Assembly: GCA_037893225.1 (NCBI GenBank) | Contig: JAZGUH010000199.1 | Location: 1,798,001 to 1,862,000 of the forward strand | Source of the DNA: Hippasteria phrygiana | Lineage: Eukaryota; Echinodermata; Asteroidea; Valvatida; Goniasteridae | DNA: 64,000 nt | Direction of reading: 5' to 3' | Shown here: one piece after another, positions 13,401 through 25,400 of the stretch | How the letters are laid out: each line of letters opens with the position of its first letter | Numbering within the stretch: the stretch's first letter is position 1 | The notes under the pieces: model-generated | What the model was told of the DNA's origin: nothing | The model's input: the letters and a program-made list of their open reading frames with translations, nothing else | Database searches by the model: none | Translations under genes and position numbers: made by a program

Positions 13401-16400
13401 TGCGCGACGGTATGCGCACGCATTGTGCTTTGCAAAACAAAATGGTTAGAGGTAGTGAACATCATTGGATGGATTTGGGGGTTTCATGTTTTATAGCAAA
13501 TACTGTGACCTGTTGAAAATTTTGCGTGCATAGATGCTGGGAAAACAGAGAAAACATAGGGGGGAAATGCTGTTCTTGTAGTCTGGTTCCCTGGCCCTGC
13601 ATCAGACAAAAGGAGCTATTTATAGATATCAGGGAATTATCAGGTCGGGGAACTAGACCATTTCCAACGATTGTCGGCCAACAATCATTGGGAATTGATA
13701 AAAAAAATCCACTTTTCTTGAGAATAACAGGTGCCTTGATACTTACAGTCAAGTAAGATATTTCATTATATTTCCGTAGGTTTTTTTTTTTTTATGTTTG
13801 GAGGTGTTGTATATTACCTTTTTAAGGAGTCACAGCAAAGGTCACATAATTCAAAGGTGATCTGACCTGCAACGTCACTTGTAAACCAAATTTTATGCAA
13901 AACACAATGTGTGCGCATATACCGCCGGGCACATTCCAATATTATAGTGCGTTCGGGTAGCTCACCCGGGTCGACTCGGGTTAAACCCCGTGCTGTTCGA
14001 TTAGGCTCTGATGTCATACTCGGGGGCTCACTCGGATCACAGCCACCCCGGCCCCTGCTCGCGGAGCAGTCACACACATGATTCTGCTCCAGCGGGAAAT
14101 TGAAAATGGCTAGGTGACATCGACACGAGAGGGTGTTTGAGCGTTCTATTAGCCCAGCTCTCTGCCTGCACCCGAGTCAATCCGCCCGGGTGAGCTACTC
14201 AAACACACCCATACATGTAGATGTAAACACGTGATGTTGGGGGTACACCGTCTGTAGGATAGTGCATGTCTTATCTCAGGCCAAATATGGGGACTATAAT
14301 TGCCGGTAATTAATTTGTTTATCCAAGATTTTTAATTTGTACCAAAAAGTAGTCATGTTGCACTCTTATATCTTTAAAAAGGCAAACGTGAAAATTGACA
14401 CCTATAACCACCAACATTGTTTTTTTTTTTACATCAAATGCCTACCAACTCGTTCCCGTGGCCCCTGTCATGTAGGCCTTGCCTTTAAAGATAGCATTTG
14501 ATCCCGGGGTGCCTGAAACGCTTTTGTTCGTTCTAAAATGTCTGAAGCATAAGCATTGAAACGCAGAGAAAGCGCAAGCATTTTAGATGATTTCAATTTT
14601 CTGATCTGTATTCTCTGCTTATGAAACGGCGGTCCCAAACTTAAGCAATTTTGTGCATGCGTTTTCAGGCATTTGAACACTAATAAAAGCACTTCAGATA
14701 TTTCTGGTTCATGGTTTGAACCCAATCTCTTCGAATTATTCACCGCCAACCAATGTTCCCTTGGCACTTCAGGTCAGAAACACCTTGCTCATTGACGTTT
14801 ACACACAGTGCTTTTAATTTTCAAAGACGGGGCAGGAGCTTAATGCAGACTCAAGTCTTTTATTTTTTTTATTATTATTAATATACTGGTGGTTCTTGGT
14901 TATTTTCTAGTCCGAGTAACTTGGACCCTCTATCGCCTTTTTAAACATTTGGACATGATCTGGCGATAGTAGGGTCCAAGTAAGTCTGCAGTGGTCGTGC
15001 GGTGATTCCGAAAATATGTCTCTTTTCGCCGTCATGGAGTTCAAATCGTGACCCCTCGACCTTATGATGTCACCCCTGCGCGGGCACACGGACGCATGCG
15101 CGACAAGCCGTATGCCGGCGACTGTTTCACGTACGTTCATTGTACGATTCATAAAACAGTCGTCGGCATTTGGCTTGTTGCGCATGCGTGCATGCGCCCG
15201 CACAGGGGTGACGTCATAAGGTCGAGGGGTCAAGATTTGAATTCCGTGACGACGAAAAGACATGTCTTACGGGTGTCTCTGTGAATTGAACAGTAAATTT
15301 CACTTTTTATCTGCATGGTAAAGTGAACCTTAGTACCTGCATCTAATCAGGGAACTCCACTTGGAACTCCAACGTGATCGTTTTAAATCGGATGTTTTTG
15401 TTGGGATTTCAGACATATTTTCGGAATCACCGCACGACCAATGCAGACTTTATACTTAGACCCTACTATCGCCAGATCATGTCCAAATGTTAAAAAAGGC
15501 AATAAAGGGTCCAAGTTACTCGGACTAGTTATTTTCCCTTTTGAGAGAATGGGGTACTTTCCTGATTGCAGTTGTTGGGGTGGGGGAGGTGGCAGTATGC
15601 TGGGTTAACCTTGAATAATTGGTTGAATAATTGGTTGTTATTTATCCAGGTAACGTCATTGGACGTGTTGTTGATACGGTGATCGGAGGCTTGGAGAATC
15701 TGCTCAGGATACCAAGTGGTAGTGGGGAGCAGACAATGCTAGGGTTTGCCCCGAACGTCTATGTCTACACCTATCTCGAGCGCAGTGACCAGTTCACGGC
15801 CGAATTGGAGGCATCTGCAGAGCAATATATAAGCGGAGGTAGGGGGGATAAAATGATACACTTTATAGTGTCAGTCTGTATTATGGGTAAACAAAATCCC
15901 TATCCTTTTTGTGCCGCTGCGACGTTGGCATTTTGCACGACATTCTATCAATCAGCAATCACACTGAGTTTCGATGAATGCAAAACTTTTTGAATTTCTT
16001 TTTGTTTGCATTTTTAGGTGTTGCCCGTGAGCTTACCTTTCGCCAAAATGATGGGTCGTTTTCTGTGTGGAGTGCTAGTGGTTTCCCAAGCAGCACATGG
16101 TAAGGTTGTAGTTAGCATGTATACATGTTGTAAACACAATGCAGAATTGATTAAATGTGAGAATCGAGTTTGAGCTAGGTTGCCAGACTACCCTCTGGTC
16201 GGTTTCTAGCCAAGTGTATGAGTATACTCCACAAAAGTTGGAGGGTACCAGCCCAGCATGGCATTTTAGTATAAAAACGAGCGGGTGTGACTCGTCCTCT
16301 TTTCCCGTTTGGCAATCATCCTGAGCAGACGTACAGATAATAAGCGAGTCACGTTAAGTCCAAGGAAGGAGCCTCATACGAAGTTTGAGTTTTGATTCAC

Positions 16401-19400
16401 TTAAATAATCGAGACCCCAATCACAGTATAGATCATCAATCATAGAATCACACTGGTAATTAGTTAATTCAGTGATTGCCGATTCTTGAACCCTTAACAA
16501 ATCAGTAAGCCACATTCGTTGTAATTACACGTGAACCGTGTGAGACGTAGAATTGTCACGTAGTTTAAGCGCCTTTTAAGAAGGCGCGGGGTGTAGAAGA
16601 CAACTGGCTCTGTTTTATTGATGTCCGGCCCCCGTCTTGGTTGTCCTTATAACCCTGTCCATCGAGGTGTGTTAGGGCTGAACTGGTGCTTGGGTGTGGT
16701 TGAACCGGGTGGTGTGCTGCGGGCCAGGCGGTAAACTGCCGGCAAAAGGGATCGACGTCACCGGCCTTCAAACGCGAGACCACTCGCTTACGGGGGCTGG
16801 CTCGACCGGGTAGCAGACACAGAAACCAACACCGCCACAATATTTAGAATCTGATGTGCTTTGTTTGCTTGGGGTCGGGCAAAATTAACACCTTGCCACC
16901 GGTTGACACAAATACGTGCAGATTGAAAATTGCCACCTGGCCGGTTGACGTCTATACACGTCAATTTCTGCATTTTCAATCCATTATTAGGGTATTGTGT
17001 ACGTTATGCTTGGATACGATTTGAAGCTTTGCAGGGTGGGTGCGATATGAGAGAGACTGGGATTGCGGGTAACACCATGTGAAATAAATCTCTTCTAGAA
17101 GAGTTGAACCTCAAGTTATCCCTTCTTTCATTCTGCATTTTCCCCTTATCAAATACTCCCTGTTGTTGTCTTTGACGTTCAGCGATAATTAGGCAGAACA
17201 GAATTATAAATACGATTGTACGACACATGTGCAGTGGGCCACTTTTGGATAAACACAACTTGATTTTGTGGGCAAGTCAATTCGGTTGATTCACTACAAG
17301 GGCGCCGCCAGCGGCAAGCCGGGAAAAGGCCAAATTACGCAGTGCATCATGAGAAAAAGTCGATATCGCAAAACCGGAAGTGGGTATCGCCAATGCATCG
17401 ACCGTACTTCTTACACCCCTTCTCCGCTAAATCTATTAACTCTTTTCTCTTCTTTCCCGCACAAAGTATTCCCCGATTAGTCAAAAATTGCTTTAACTCA
17501 TCCACTCGCATTCGCGCGAAATCCATACTGCTGTACTGTCCACCATCTAATACAACCCGATAGACGCGATGTCGACCCCGAAAGTGGGAATTTGGCCTTT
17601 CCCGGCTTGCCGCTGGCGGCGCACTGAGTTGTGAATCGACTGAAGTGGGCAACTGTGGTAACCAAATTGGAACTGTTTTTTTCTCTTAGGTTGACGGCAT
17701 TTGTTGCAAAGGTCATGTATCGCGCCAAGGAGTTTGTGTTCATCGATGACAGCATTATATGCAGCGCCATGGAGTGGTTGATAACACAAACCCAGAACGA
17801 TCCAAATGACGGTTCATACAACGAATTGTACAAAGTATACCAACGTGAAATGACCGTGAGTAGAATGAATGAATGAATGATGGAATTCGTCCCCTCCATT
17901 TTACAATAAATACTACAGACTTTTGGGCATCTGAATAAGAGGGATTTTCACTGGTAGAATTTGAAACAATTTCCACAAAGTAAAAATTGTATATTGAAAT
18001 TTATTCGGTACAGGCAACCTGAGCTGGGATCTAAAAGCTTATCAAACATGGATGCCTTTACACACGCTTTTCTAACCATGCCATGGACGTTCAATTTTCA
18101 TCCAAGTGATGGTATGACACAATATTTCTCAGAATATTTGGCCCTTTATACAGGGTGTCCCAAAAAAAATGTCCAGGCTAAACCAGGATACCTCAAATCT
18201 AGATTTCGACAGATCCTGATGCGGGAACTTCTTACATGAAAAATAGTCTTTATTTCATCAAAATCAGTCAAGCCAATCAGACGTTATGTCATTTTTTGTG
18301 CAGCAAGGTCAGCCCCCAACTGGAAGTGACCGATTGTGACTTTTTTACATTTTTCATTCCAAGAAGCTGTCCATCTGCGGTTATAGCAGCCCAGTCATGA
18401 AGGGAATCTCCCTGATCGTTTCTTGAGTCTGAAGTAAACTCCCTGGGTGGATGGTATTTTGCTGCATAGGCTCTAGTGTTCTGTTTGTTGATGCACCCGT
18501 TCAGAGGAAACTTTGCCTCATCACCACAGATAAATCGTCGTCGCACAGCAGTGAACCATCTCGAATACCGCATCCTCCGCTCTGGATCACCTGGAGTTGG
18601 CGGCTGACCTTGCTGCACAAAAAATGACATAACTTCTGATTGGCTTGACTGATTTTGATGAAATAAAGATACTATTAAAAAATACTATTTGTGACCCGCT
18701 CTGCAAAAAGGGCACTTATGTTGCAAAATTTGAAAATAGTGTTTTATATATAGCTGGAAAGGCCATTTTATAAGCTTTCATATGGTATATGTCTGAGGTC
18801 TCTAGCATTTTGCAATCACGAGATATTTGGAAATTTGCATGTTTGTTTTCAGGAATTTCTTGAAATGACTTAAGGAGAAACAAGCCATTTAAAAAAACAA
18901 AAAGCAAAGCAATAGATGAAAGCACTCGACAAAAACACATTCTTTTTCCAACTTTATTTACTGAAATCCAAGATTTTTGTTATGAAATAGAATAATATAG
19001 GTATCAAAGATGCAAACAATTCCCTCCCTTCAAAATCACTTGTTTGAAGAATTGTTCACCCTCTTCACATTGAACGGCCCATAACTCGTAAAAGCATACA
19101 GCGACTTATGTGCCCTTTTTGCAGAGCGGGTCACATTTTTATTTTCTGAATACTGAAATTTCTGAATGCCAACACACAAGTCAGAGATTCCATTAAAGAA
19201 GTCCCAGAGCATGAAAAACTGGACCAGTGTGGGTATTCGAAGGTGGGGGGGGGTGGGGGTTACGCACTTTCGATCTCTGGCTGTGCTCCGTGGTCATATG
19301 TGGGTCGATGTAGGCCGGCTGCCAGAGGCGCCTTTACGTGCCAGCGACTCGACCACGTTGTAGCCGCGTCCTTCGCAATTTAGCATCCCAGCTGTGAGTA

Positions 19401-22400
19401 AGGATGATTAGCCTCCCAAATTATTATTATAAATTATTATTATTACCTAGGTACAGGCATGTCAATGGTTTATCTTTCAAGCTTTCAAATCTGTTGGATC
19501 AGCACCAATAGTATAATTCAGTTTTATTTTACTTTGACCTCTAACCCCTGACCTCGTTTTGTAACCTGTCTGTATACAGGGCGGAGTCCAAGGCAAGGTC
19601 TCTCTTACAGCTTACGTTCTCATCTCCCTCTTGGAGTGCAGATGCGAAGAAATTGTAAGTTGTACTTATTTAGTCTTATTTAGAGTCTTATTTGTTGTTT
19701 TTTATGTTAAGCTCCAGTTAAAATTGTAATTTCTTATTCCAGATCACAATAAGCTAGTTCGGTATCTCGATGAAGTAGTCCAGGTCAAAGGTTATTCGGG
19801 ATAAAATTGCTGACGTAATGTCACGCGAACGCCCATTCTGATTGAATTTAACATGTGCGAGTTGTGCGACAACCTTTTGCATTCACACGCGGGCGTTAGG
19901 TTAAGGATCATTTGGGATAACTTTGTCATTGTGCTGATGCGCAGTTGAAATACCGAACTGGCTTATATTTAACGTGTGTACATTGTGGAACATATATATA
20001 TATATATATATATATGCACGCGCGTTAGTTATCCCGAATAACCTGTGACCCTCGTCATTGTGTAATGCGCAGTTGAAATACTGAACTGGCTTAATATTGT
20101 GATCTGTTCCCACAAAATTAGTGGTCAATTTGAAAATTATGATATATTGTGTGTTGTGGTATCTCATTCCTAGCCCCCGATACAACCTTTTGAAGTTGTG
20201 AGTCTTGACCTCTTGTTTTGAGAAAATGAAGCTCAAAGATTGTGCTCTGTGCAAAAAAACAAAAATCATCCCCCCAAAAATTTGAGAATGATTTTAGTTT
20301 AAAAACTCTGAGATGTGATAGGATAGGGTTTTCAAATATACATTTGTTAAAATCCCCAAATTGGCTTTTTTAGTGAAAAATTGTGCTTGTAACCATAGTG
20401 GTACTTTACGCTGATTTTGTGCTGTCCGGTCATAATTGTGCGGAAGTTTTGCCAGGTGAATAACTTTATCCTTATTAATTGAAAACGATTACATCTATTG
20501 GTTCCAATTTCAGGACAAGGCGGTGTCAGTGGCTGCTGCAACTGCCCTCCTCGAAGCTGAACTTGAAACTTTGACCCGACCTTACGCCATCGCTATCACT
20601 GCGTATGCCCTGACCCTTGCAAACAGCATCAAGGGAGAGGACGCTATACAGATGCTGAAGAACATCGCTATAGATGATGAAGGTAAAAAAAACATTAATT
20701 TTTACCTGTCGGTTTTAATTATTTTTTCTTCTTCAGGAAATTACTTGTGGTATTTGAGGTAAGCCTTATTGAGGCCAAATTGTGGGGGGGGGGGGGGGGG
20801 GGGGTGTATTGCAGATAATAAATTTTCACCCAAGATTTTAATTTGTTAACCCATTGCATACGGAAGACGCCATATGGCGGAAAAAAACAGTGCCACCAGG
20901 CCAGATGACGCCATTGGCCGCTGTTTGTGTAGCTTCAATCCATTGTTGGATTATTATTGTGTATGTTACGCTTGACTGCACAAACACATTGTGGCCGTTT
21001 CGCTTAGCTGCCAGAGCCGCCGCGGCACTCCGACGTTTATCTTTAATAGAGAAGGCAAAAATGAACATTGAAGGTTAAAATCTAATGGTGGACCATGATT
21101 TTTCTATGGGTATCGCCCAACACAAGGCAAAAAGGGCCACTCAAGGTGTGGACTACAAAAGACAAGAAAAGACAGAAATCACATACAAAAGTCATATCTT
21201 CATTGAGTGATCCCCACAATGTCGCTTCCCAGGTTGTATAGCAAAGTTGGGGCATGATCCCTGACTATACAGCATTATGGGTTTATGACCAGCACCCCCC
21301 CCCCCCCCCCCCCCCCCAAACAAAGACATTGACAATTTGGGAGCCCGCCAACATAGGGCAAGATAGTTCAGTTGGTAGAGCGCTGGTATTCCGGATGTCG
21401 CAGGTTCAAATCCCACTCCCGCCAGCTTTCTTTATTCATTTTGAAAATTCATAAATATCATTGTGACTTGCCGCGTATCCATCCTCGATGTAAGCTTGTT
21501 GAAAGCTTGAAAAAGCGTCTTATTTTCTGTGCAGCCTCGGGCACTCGTCGATGGGGGTCGGATGATTCGTCGTTTGCCGGAGGTCAGAAACCATACTGGT
21601 ACCACCACCGACCCGAAGCCATTGAAGTGGAAACCACGAGCTACGCCTTGCTCGCTCTGCTGGAGGCAGACGACGTTGAGTATACACATCCCATCGTGAA
21701 CTGGCTGACCAATCAAGAGAACTACAATGGAGGATTCGTGTCGACACAGGTAAAGTTGGTTTCCAATCTACACCGTTAAAATGTAACGTACAACATTTGC
21801 AAACATGAAAAAGCAAAACTACTGAATTATTCTGAAACACCTTACTTGATTGTATTGAGTCAGTGATAGTCTCGAGCATCCTGTAAAATCATGGCACTTG
21901 GTGTGCTGTCATTTTCAAGAAAAGTCAAATTTGTGTATCCATTTCCAACGATGGTCGGCCGACCATCGTTGAAAATAGTCTAGTTCCCCGACCTGATATT
22001 TCCCTGACACCTATTAATTGTCTCAGTTTTGTCTGAAGTAGGGTAAGGGAACCAGACTACAAGGATAGTATTTTTTGTCAGTGTTTTCCTAGAATCTATG
22101 CACCCAAAACTTTGAGCAGGTCAGTGTTGCAGTCTGTGATATAAAATACTAAACCCCAAATCCATTTATTTTTAAAAATTACAGCAAATGCAATTGTTGT
22201 GTACTACCTTAAGGTAGCTGCGCTCGTCTTACCCGTAGAGCCACTCCTATTGCATACATCCCCTAAGAGTTTACACAATAGCCTACCCACCGTGACCTCA
22301 CCTACTCACCCGCCATTTTAGCTTCATCTTTTCTCTTGGCGCCGGACGGTGATTGACATGATTTTTTCCCCAGCAATCAAATCCGGGAATTTCTTCACCA

Positions 22401-25400
22401 TCCTAAGTCCGATAATAAAGTGTTTTTCTTATGTGGTGTCTTCATTTTGTCTTCCGTTTGTCCCCGTAAGTACGTTTATTTCCGTACTATTTTGACTTCG
22501 CGTGTGATATATAGTAGTAAGAGTGTAAAGCGTAGATCGGCTAGGGGCACGGTGGGCCCCGTGGACGGAGGTTCCACGGGACCGCCGGTTCCTTCGGGGG
22601 ACGAGTCTCGGGAGGCATTGCCCTCCTGCGGACCCTCCCTCCATGTTCTGGAGTCCCCGTAGCTCCACCCGCATCCGGAGAGCACCGGGGCTGCCCAGCG
22701 AAGAAGGCAAAGTCGTCCCGCCGCAAGTGGCGCCACCAGTCGTCCGACTCGGAGTCTTCTTCGGACCGATCCCAGTACCGAACCAAACACCATAAGCGTT
22801 CGGGGTCGGTTTTGACGGCCGATTTTCTGCAGGCCTTCCAAGCATTTCTGCCTCTCTCTCTCAGCTTATGTCATCTTCGGGTTTTCCTGTGGGACAACTC
22901 ACCTCGTTCGCTGGCCAGTTTTCCCCCCAGGCAGGTCATCTCCCCCCGGGACACCTCACCCCGAGGATGGGTCAACTTGCCCCCGGTGCCGCCCCACCAG
23001 TGCATGGCGACCCACAGGCCAGACAGTCTGCCCCGGGCATGGGACAACTCACCCCCAGCATCGCCCCATCAGCTCTGCATGACCCTGGATGGGTTCGTCG
23101 GAATCAGCAACATCTCCCTCAAGTTTTGGGACGTCCTCCTGCATCGTCCCTGCTATCTCCATCCATCCGGGGCATTCTATTCTCCTCCCGCTGCCCCGCT
23201 AGGAGACCCTGAGTTCCCCGCAGATCGCGCTGGGGCCTCTACAGCAGGAACCCCACACTCGGACCACGGTTCGGATAACGAGGTTGATGGCGTCATCGAC
23301 ATGCGACACTTGCCCCCGCTGGAGACCCAATTACGTCTGGTACAACGTGACATGATCCGCGTTTTGGGTCTGCCGGATTTGACTGCCACGGAGCCTGATC
23401 CCCCCAACAGTCGTTCAAGCAACGTACAGCCTTGGATGACTCGACAGGCCGCCCTGTTCCCTTCCCTGTCCTTCCCCCAGATCAGTTCTGCATCAAGCAA
23501 ATTCAGGGGATCGCTAATCGCAAAGATTGGAAGGCCTTTGACAGACGAGCGAATGCGTACTTCCGCTTCCCTCAGAAGGATTTCGATGAGTTTCTAGCAG
23601 TACCATCGGTCTCTGATTTGGTCAAGGACAAACTGACTGCAGACGGGAGTGCTTCCAGTTCAGCCCGTGCCTTGTTTACGGACCCCACTAGAAATATGAT
23701 GGAAACCGTTCTCAAGAAAGCAGACTGGGCCTCTTGATTCGGCATGCGCGCCACGTCCTTCATGCTCCTCTTATCAGAATACCTCGTTTGGGGCTGTGAG
23801 GACGGCACTACAATTCCATTTGACATGCTTTCAGCTGCTTTCCGCTGTCTGGACGATTCTCTCCGCCTTGTCCTTGGAACAGTTTTCCCGTATCTCGACA
23901 CTGACGACCTCCTATCACCATGGCAATATATTAGACGCCCTCTTCCTGCCGACATAGGGAGCTCGAAAGCGTCTTGAGTCTCTTCCGCTTACAGGACCAG
24001 TGGAGGGGAATATAGCGGATTAGCGGTGGTTATTGCAGGGATTAGTTTCAATCTGAAAGTATATTTTTTATAAAGATGACGCCTGTACCAATAATCCTGA
24101 GAAATCTTTCTATCTGAAATGCAGTCATTTTTTTAAAGATTGTAGCTGAAGACTTTCAAAATGGTGGGGCTTAATTATTTGGATATGCTCAAGTCAGATT
24201 TAGCACATTATGAATATGCATAAAATCACTGTTGAAACAAAATGTTTTTTCACTATTTCCTAGTGACTTGGATGATGAATTGAGCAAGCAATCAATCGAT
24301 CAATCAATCAATGTGTTATTTCGGGTATATGTTGAATCGCATAAAGTATGAACTCTGTCTGCAACTTTTGTTGTCCACTCTACTCCTGCTATATTATACC
24401 CTTTAAACATACAAGTAGGCCCCAAAAATGAGTCCGCAATTTATACGCATCACATTATTACATTTTATTAAAATAAACGTACACGAACCATTATCCAAGT
24501 TTCCCCCCTTCTTTCAGTGTACTAAATTTCTGCTTGAAGTGTGAAAGGGAAAAGTGGAGGGCCAAACAAATTTCAATAGAAACTGAGATGTGCATATTCT
24601 GGTACGCCATCAGTTATACATATACATGCTTTTCCCCCCAAATCTTCAAATTTTGCAAGCCTGATAGCTGCTAATAGAAAGTATTAAGCGGTTTCTTTTT
24701 TTCAAAGGTGAACAAAGAAAACTGGCAGGAGCGGGATTCGAACCTGCGACCTCCGGAATACCGTACCGGCACTCTACCAACTGAGCTAAACTTGCCCTAT
24801 GTTGGCGGTCTCCCAAATTGTTAGTATTGTTCTTTATTATTTTTATTTCAGGACACAGTTATAGGACTTCAAGCTTTGTCCGAATACACCGCCAGAGTAC
24901 AGCAGCATGAGATTGATATACAGTGCCATGTGCAATGTCATGAGTCTGAATTTGAGGAGACCTTTGTGATTAATCCAGACAATGCCATTGTACGACAATA
25001 CACAGACATTCATGTAAGTGTGCAGTTAACCATTGGTTAATGACAGGGTTAGGGAGGGGAGGGGCGGGGGCGGGGTGTGGCTAATATAAACCAGGAATGT
25101 CTCAAACACTTTTGCTAGTGTCAAAATGTCTGAAACTTGAAAATAGGCTTATGTTTCAGACATTTTATGTCTAATTAGAGATGTTTTATACATGCCATTT
25201 GCTATGATAAAAATGCTTCCTCGTTACAACCGTATACCTTAGAGAGAAATTCAGCGGATCCGGATGCAACATGTGAAGTAGATGAATCAGAAAATGAGGG
25301 AAGTATGGTTCTCAGTCAAGGATGACATTATTACTCCAATTTGTTACATCCTGCTCAACACTTTACAATACAGATCCTCACTGGATCCATCCCTCGTCTA

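Noticed and set aside
22429..22845. Minus-strand open frames over the gag-like island
   Set aside because: They are shadows of GC-rich coding on the plus strand; their composition (Arg/Gly/Pro) follows from the opposite frame.
23735..23737. Treating the DIRS-like frame as an intact host gene with a read-through stop
   Set aside because: There are also two frame changes upstream, and the composition is that of retroelement gag.
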